Shown here one piece after another: positions 5,757 to 9,091 of a DNA stretch of 9,091 nt. This stretch comes from JBFLYE01 sp040756715 [NCBI: bacterium] (GTDB taxonomy: Bacteria; UBA9089; UBA9088), in contig JBFLYE010000191.1 in the NCBI GenBank assembly GCA_040756715.1, forward strand, positions 1 through 9,091, given 5' to 3'. The notes under the pieces were generated by a model that worked only from the letters and a program-made list of their open reading frames with translations, was not told where the DNA came from and did no database searches. Position numbers and translations under genes: made by a program. Numbering within the stretch: position 1 is the stretch's first letter; every line of letters starts with the position of its first letter.

Positions 5757-6602
5757 ATCAGGGTTGGAATAATTGGTCTTGGATTGATTGGCGGCTCAAT
5801 TGGGTTAAGCTTAAAGAAAAATAAGCTTTGCTCCTCAATAATCGGCTTTGGAAGGAATAGAGAAAGGCTAGAGGAGGCAAAAAAATTAGGGGCAATTGAT
5901 GAGATAGGGAAAGATTACAAAGAGCTAGCAAAAGTAGAGGTTATCTTCCTTGCCACACCTGTTTTATCAATTATAGAAATAGGAAAAGAGGTCTCTAAAT
6001 TTATAAAAGAGGCTATTGTCTCTGATGCTGGTTCAACAAAGGCTGAAATTGTAAAAAATCTCTCTCCCTTAATCCCAAAGTTTGTTGGCTGCCATCCTAT
6101 GGCAGGCTCTCATAAATCTGGGATAAAATTTGCATCTGGTGAATTGTTTCTCAATGCCAATGTTGTCCTAACGCCGAATAGCCGAACAGATAAAAAGGCA
6201 AAGGAGGTTATATCCTCTCTTTGGAAAGGAATGGGAGCAAATGTAATTGAAATGAACCCAGAGCTTCACGATGAGCTGGTTGCCTTATCATCCCATATCC
6301 CACATATTGTTTCAAACATCCTGGTTGAGCTTGTCTTAAAAAGAAAAGAGGCTTTATCTCTTATCTCCTCTGGCTTTCGTGATATGGCAAGGCTTTCCCT
6401 TTCCGAGCCTTTACTTTGGAATGATATATTTTTAACCAACCAGGAGAATATCATAAAAGGGCTTGATAAAATGAAGGAGATTATTGTAAAATGGAAAAAA
6501 TTATTAAACAATAAAGAAAGGCTTTTGCTTTATTTAAAATTAAAAGAAATAAATGATCGGGCAAAAGGCCTAAGGGAGGAAAGAAATGGAAAAAACGGAT
6601 AA
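5757..6602 (+). CDS. tyrA: Prephenate dehydrogenase (tyrosine synthesis), start codon unclear
   Basis: This enzyme oxidatively decarboxylates prephenate to 4-hydroxyphenylpyruvate using NAD(P). Counting from 5757, the Rossmann motif is G7-L-G-L-I-G12, followed by FLATPV, DAGSTK (90-95), GCHPMAGSHKSG (from 112), the catalytic-region SSHIPH (178-183) and ARLSLSEPLLWNDI, whose Arg212 matches the substrate-binding arginine of the family. No ATG, GTG or TTG precedes the Rossmann motif in frame: after the TGA at 5751 the codons are AAA ATC AGG GTT GGA. TTG at 5784 would delete half of the nucleotide-binding loop. I therefore extend to the ATC at 5757. Alternatively one extra A in the A5 tract (5753-5757) shifts the frame away from GTG 5750, which would give MKIRVGIIGLG. 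It overlaps ilvE by 17 nt. Function is sure, the 5' end is not. Confidence 0.88.
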   Translation: MRVGIIGLGLIGGSIGLSLKKNKLCSSIIGFGRNRERLEEAKKLGAIDEIGKDYKELAKVEVIFLATPVLSIIEIGKEVSKFIKEAIVSDAGSTKAEIVKNLSPLIPKFVGCHPMAGSHKSGIKFASGELFLNANVVLTPNSRTDKKAKEVISSLWKGMGANVIEMNPELHDELVALSSHIPHIVSNILVELVLKRKEALSLISSGFRDMARLSLSEPLLWNDIFLTNQENIIKGLDKMKEIIVKWKKLLNNKERLLLYLKLKEINDRAKGLREERNGKNG

Positions 6603-7506
6603 GATTTGGATGGATGGTGAGTTTGTGGATTGGGATGCTTGTAATATCCACATCCTGACACACTCCCTCCATTATGGGATGGCAATATTTGAGGGAATAA
6701 GGTGTTATAAGACAGAGAAGGGACCTGCTGTCTTTAGGCTAGCCGAGCATATTGAAAGGATGTTTTCGGGTATGCATTTCTGCAAGATGAAGGTCTCCTA
6801 TACAGAGGAGGATATTTGTAAAGCAATCTGTGAGCTTATTAGGATAAATAGGTTGGATGCTTGTTATATAAGACCGATTGCCTATTTTGGATTTAAAGAG
6901 ATGGGTCTTTTTCCCTTGAATAACCCGGTAAATTTTGCCATTGCTGTCTGGCCCTGGGGGACATATTTGGGAGAAGAGGGGATAAAGGAGGGGATAAGGT
7001 GTAAGATCTCATCCTGGCTAAGGATGGATTCAAGAATCTTCCCCCCCCAGGTAAAAAACTCGGGAAACTACGCAAATTCAATTTTGGCAAAGATAGAGGC
7101 TTTGGAATGTGGATACAATGAGGCAATCCAGCTAAATACTCAAGGTTTAGTATCAGAAGGTCCAGGTGAAAATATCTTTCTGATAAAGAATGGAAAATTA
7201 TTTACCCCATCTATAGCTTCTGGCTCTCTTTATGGCATTACCGCCCAATCTGTGATAAAAATAGCAGATGACTTGGGGATTTCATTTGAAAGGAGGGATA
7301 TTTTAAGGGATGAGTTATTCTTTGCTGATGAGCTATTCTTTACTGGAACAGCGGCAGAGATTACACCCATAAGGGAGGTAGATGGAAGGATAATCAAAGA
7401 TGGCAAAAGGGGTCCTTTAACCGAGAAGATACAAAATATATTCTTTGATGCGGTAAAAGGAAACCTTCCCCAATACCATCCCTGGCTTACCTTTGTTAAT
7501 CCTTGA
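6586..7506 (+). CDS. ilvE: Branched-chain amino acid aminotransferase
   Basis: This fold-type IV PLP enzyme makes valine, leucine and isoleucine from their keto acids using glutamate; some family members also accept aromatic keto acids. The 306-residue protein opens with KIWMDGEFVDWD and contains HSLHYGMAIFEGIRCY (27-41). The PLP lysine is K157 in QVKNSGNYANS. Cofactor-contacting E191 lies in VSEGPGENIF (189-198), and the phosphate-binding GTAAEITPI is at 254-262. The ATG has an ideal GGGAGGA (6574-6580) five bases upstream, inside the end of tyrA. A C8 run at 7041-7048 is a slippage risk but the frame is intact. It overlaps cobA by TTGA. Next to tyrA it could also supply the last transamination to tyrosine; this is inference. 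Confidence 0.95.
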   Translation: MEKTDKIWMDGEFVDWDACNIHILTHSLHYGMAIFEGIRCYKTEKGPAVFRLAEHIERMFSGMHFCKMKVSYTEEDICKAICELIRINRLDACYIRPIAYFGFKEMGLFPLNNPVNFAIAVWPWGTYLGEEGIKEGIRCKISSWLRMDSRIFPPQVKNSGNYANSILAKIEALECGYNEAIQLNTQGLVSEGPGENIFLIKNGKLFTPSIASGSLYGITAQSVIKIADDLGISFERRDILRDELFFADELFFTGTAAEITPIREVDGRIIKDGKRGPLTEKIQNIFFDAVKGNLPQYHPWLTFVNP

Positions 7507-8975
7507 AAGGAAAGGTCTACCTTATCGGAGCAGGGCCAGGCGACCCTTCTCTTCTTACCCTAAAGGCAATTAAAGCAATTGAGGAATCAGATATAATTTT
7601 ATACGATTGCCTTGTCTCAAAAGAGATAATTGATACCCTCCCAAAAAACAAAAGCCTTTTGTGTGTAGGAAAGATGGGGCAAAATCACATTATGGAGCAG
7701 GATGAGATAAACAGCCTTCTTTATAACCTTGCCCAAAGCGGAAATATTGTGGCAAGGCTTAAAGGAGGGGATCCCTTCTTGTTTGGAAGAGGTGGAGAGG
7801 AGGCGCTATATCTTATGGAAAAAGGGGTTGAGGTTGAGATAATCCCGGGAATATCCTCGGCACTTGCTTGCCCCTTGTATGCTGGAATCTCTATAACCCA
7901 TCGGGGTTATGCCTCAGCTTGCACAATCATTACCGGCCATAGAAAGGATAATGAAAATATTAGTTGGAAAGAAATGGCAAAAATAGGTGGAACCCTCATT
8001 ATCCTTATGGGGATTGAAAATATTGGAGAGATTGTCCAAAACCTCATAGAAAATGGAAAAGACCCAAAAACACCAACCGCGGTTATAAGATGGGGAAGCC
8101 TTCCCGATCAAAAAACAATTACAGGAAGTTTGAAAGAAATGCCAAAATTGGTAAAAGAAAACAATATTACCCCACCTGGGGTGATTGTAATTGGCGAGGT
8201 TGTGAAATTGCGAGAAAAAATGCTCTGGTTTGAGAAAAAGCCCTTATTTGGAAAGAAAATCCTTATTTTAAGGCCAGAAGGACAAATAGATAACCTGGCA
8301 AATATGCTTTTTGATAAAGGGGCATCTGTGATCAAATTTCCCATAATCTCCATTGTTCGATATAATGATCCCAGCCTTCCTTATATCTTAGAAAGGATAA
8401 ATACCTACGATTGGCTTGTCTTTACATCCACCAATGGCGTTAGGCTATTCTTTGAAAAATTGGATGATCTAAGGGGTTTTTATGGGCCAAAGATTGCGGC
8501 AATTGGAGAGAAAACAAGGGATGAGATAGCAAGGCTTAAAATTAAGGTAGATATTATGCCAGAAACTTACCAGCAAGAAGCCTTGCTTGAGGTGCTTTTA
8601 AAGGAAGGCATCAAGGACAAAAAGATCCTTGTTATAAGGTCAAAGAAGGGAAGGGATATTCTTATTTCAGGCCTTTCTGAGAAAGGTGCAAATGTGGAAA
8701 GCCTTATATTATATGAGGCAAAGCCAACAGAACAAGACCCAAGCCCTATAAAAAGCATCATCCAAAACAACGAAATAGATGTAATTTGCTTTACCAGCCC
8801 ATCTTGTGTTTATTCCTTCATTAAGCTAGTAGAAAATATTCCTTCTCTTAAAATTGCAAGCATAGGACCTATAACCAGCAAGGCTCTAATGGACAATGGG
8901 TTTGTTCCCGATATTATTGCTTCTACCTTTACAGATGAAGGTCTTGTTATGGCAATATGTGAATATTATAGTTAA
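7503..8975 (+). CDS. cobA-hemD: Fused uroporphyrinogen-III C-methyltransferase / uroporphyrinogen-III synthase
   Basis: This bifunctional tetrapyrrole enzyme has 490 residues. The N-terminal SUMT domain (about 1-240) transfers two methyl groups from S-adenosylmethionine to make precorrin-2, for siroheme, cobalamin or alternative heme synthesis. It shows VYLIGAGPGDPSLLTLKA (5-22), RLKGGDPFLFGRGGEE (85-100), IIPGISSALA (113-122) and TGH (144-146). The HemD domain (about 248-490) closes hydroxymethylbilane to uroporphyrinogen III and shows KKILILRPEG, WLVFTSTNGVRLFF, KIAAIGEKT and VICFTSPSCVYSF. The linker WFEKKPLFGKKILI is typical of such fusions. It starts with TTG at 7503, overlapping the ilvE stop as TTGA, so translation is probably coupled. 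No hemA, hemC or hemB is present in the window. Confidence 0.95.
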   Translation: MKGKVYLIGAGPGDPSLLTLKAIKAIEESDIILYDCLVSKEIIDTLPKNKSLLCVGKMGQNHIMEQDEINSLLYNLAQSGNIVARLKGGDPFLFGRGGEEALYLMEKGVEVEIIPGISSALACPLYAGISITHRGYASACTIITGHRKDNENISWKEMAKIGGTLIILMGIENIGEIVQNLIENGKDPKTPTAVIRWGSLPDQKTITGSLKEMPKLVKENNITPPGVIVIGEVVKLREKMLWFEKKPLFGKKILILRPEGQIDNLANMLFDKGASVIKFPIISIVRYNDPSLPYILERINTYDWLVFTSTNGVRLFFEKLDDLRGFYGPKIAAIGEKTRDEIARLKIKVDIMPETYQQEALLEVLLKEGIKDKKILVIRSKKGRDILISGLSEKGANVESLILYEAKPTEQDPSPIKSIIQNNEIDVICFTSPSCVYSFIKLVENIPSLKIASIGPITSKALMDNGFVPDIIASTFTDEGLVMAICEYYS

Positions 8976-8996
8976 TTCCATAACGCTTTACAAAAT

Positions 8997-9027
8997 GTAT
9001 GGGTTTAGATAATCTTAAGGAAAACTT
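8997..9027 (+). repeat. 31-bp dispersed repeat, right copy
   Basis: GTATG-G-GTTTAG followed by ATAATCTTAAGGAAAACTT matches the minus strand of 116-146 at 30 of 31 bases. It begins 21 nt after the cobA-hemD stop, the same distance as the left copy from its gene. The sequence between stop and repeat is not shared, so the conservation is confined to the element. Confidence 0.75.
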
Positions 9028-9036
9028 TATATAAAA

Positions 9037-9064
9037 TTTTGAATTTTGAATGTTGAATTTTGAA
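9037..9064 (+). repeat. Tandem TTTTGAA 7-mers, four copies
   Basis: Four consecutive 7-bp units run TTTTGAA, TTTTGAA, TGTTGAA, TTTTGAA. The block is bracketed by TATAAAATTTT (9030-9040) and its reverse complement AAAATTTTATA (9076-9086). It is too short and simple to be a CRISPR. It may be a slippage-derived intergenic tract or part of a larger AT-rich repeat continuing beyond the window. Confidence 0.6.
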
Positions 9065-9091
9065 TTAAAAGGGGAAAAATTTTATAAAACT

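Larger units (their letters stand above)
8976..9091. other. Non-coding right end with repeats
   Basis: No gene is supported here. It holds the right copy of the 31-bp dispersed repeat and an AT-rich tract of tandem 7-mers flanked by an 11-bp inverted repeat. No GC-rich terminator stem follows cobA-hemD. Confidence 0.5.

Noticed and set aside
7041-7048. C8 homopolymer in ilvE as a phase-variation tract
   Set aside because: The frame is intact and the protein reads RIFPPQVKN through it; no downstream alternative frame or context suggests phase variation.
6893-7126. Minus-strand open frame inside ilvE
   Set aside because: It is proline/serine-rich and antisense to conserved ilvE motifs including the PLP lysine region; no independent support.
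9037-9064. Short regular repeats considered as CRISPR
   Set aside because: Units are 7 bp, contiguous and without spacers.

Overview
The window is AT-rich bacterial DNA carrying mostly housekeeping genes. Arginine is written almost only as AGA/AGG. The gene content (a Bacillus-like holB-ricT-metG order, rpsF-ssb, a tyrA/ilvE pair and a cobA-hemD fusion) fits an uncultured low-GC bacterium. I cannot name a phylum from sequence alone. I see no phage, IS, CRISPR or toxin-antitoxin module, and no clearly new multi-gene system.

Layout: two divergent transcription units start from one 70-bp gap (4804-4873). The leftward unit reads holB (DNA polymerase III delta'), a RicT/YaaT-type PSP1 protein and metG. 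It is followed by a signalling protein split in two by a single in-frame TAA: a five-helix membrane piece (1281-1667) and a GAF plus degenerate GGDEF piece (168-1226). The rightward unit reads rpsF, ssb, tRNA-Ser(GCU), tyrA (prephenate dehydrogenase), ilvE (branched-chain aminotransferase) and a cobA-hemD fusion. The genes are tightly packed: rpsF/ssb, tyrA/ilvE, ilvE/cobA and holB/ricT all overlap.

The most interesting signals lie between and across the genes. (1) Near-consensus sigma70-type promoters sit so close to the start codons of rpsF and the membrane sensor that the predicted transcripts begin on the ATG itself, meaning leaderless mRNAs; holB and metG show weaker versions. (2) The two divergent promoters have back-to-back -35 boxes forming a small dyad. 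(3) A 31-bp sequence with one mismatch occurs in inverted orientation at both ends of the window, each copy exactly 21 nt after a stop codon. (4) The tyrA reading frame has no standard start codon ahead of its NAD-binding motif; one A fewer in an A5 tract would join it to a GTG just after the tRNA. (5) A perfect 8-bp hairpin lies inside rpsF and looks like a terminator on the opposite strand.

Functionally the rightward unit links translation and DNA replication/repair (S6, SSB, tRNA-Ser) with tyrosine and branched-chain amino acid synthesis and with siroheme/tetrapyrrole synthesis. The leftward unit links clamp loading, an iron-sulfur RicT-like factor, methionyl-tRNA synthesis and a broken membrane sensor. 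The 1-167 and 8976-9091 ends hold no supported gene, only repeats.
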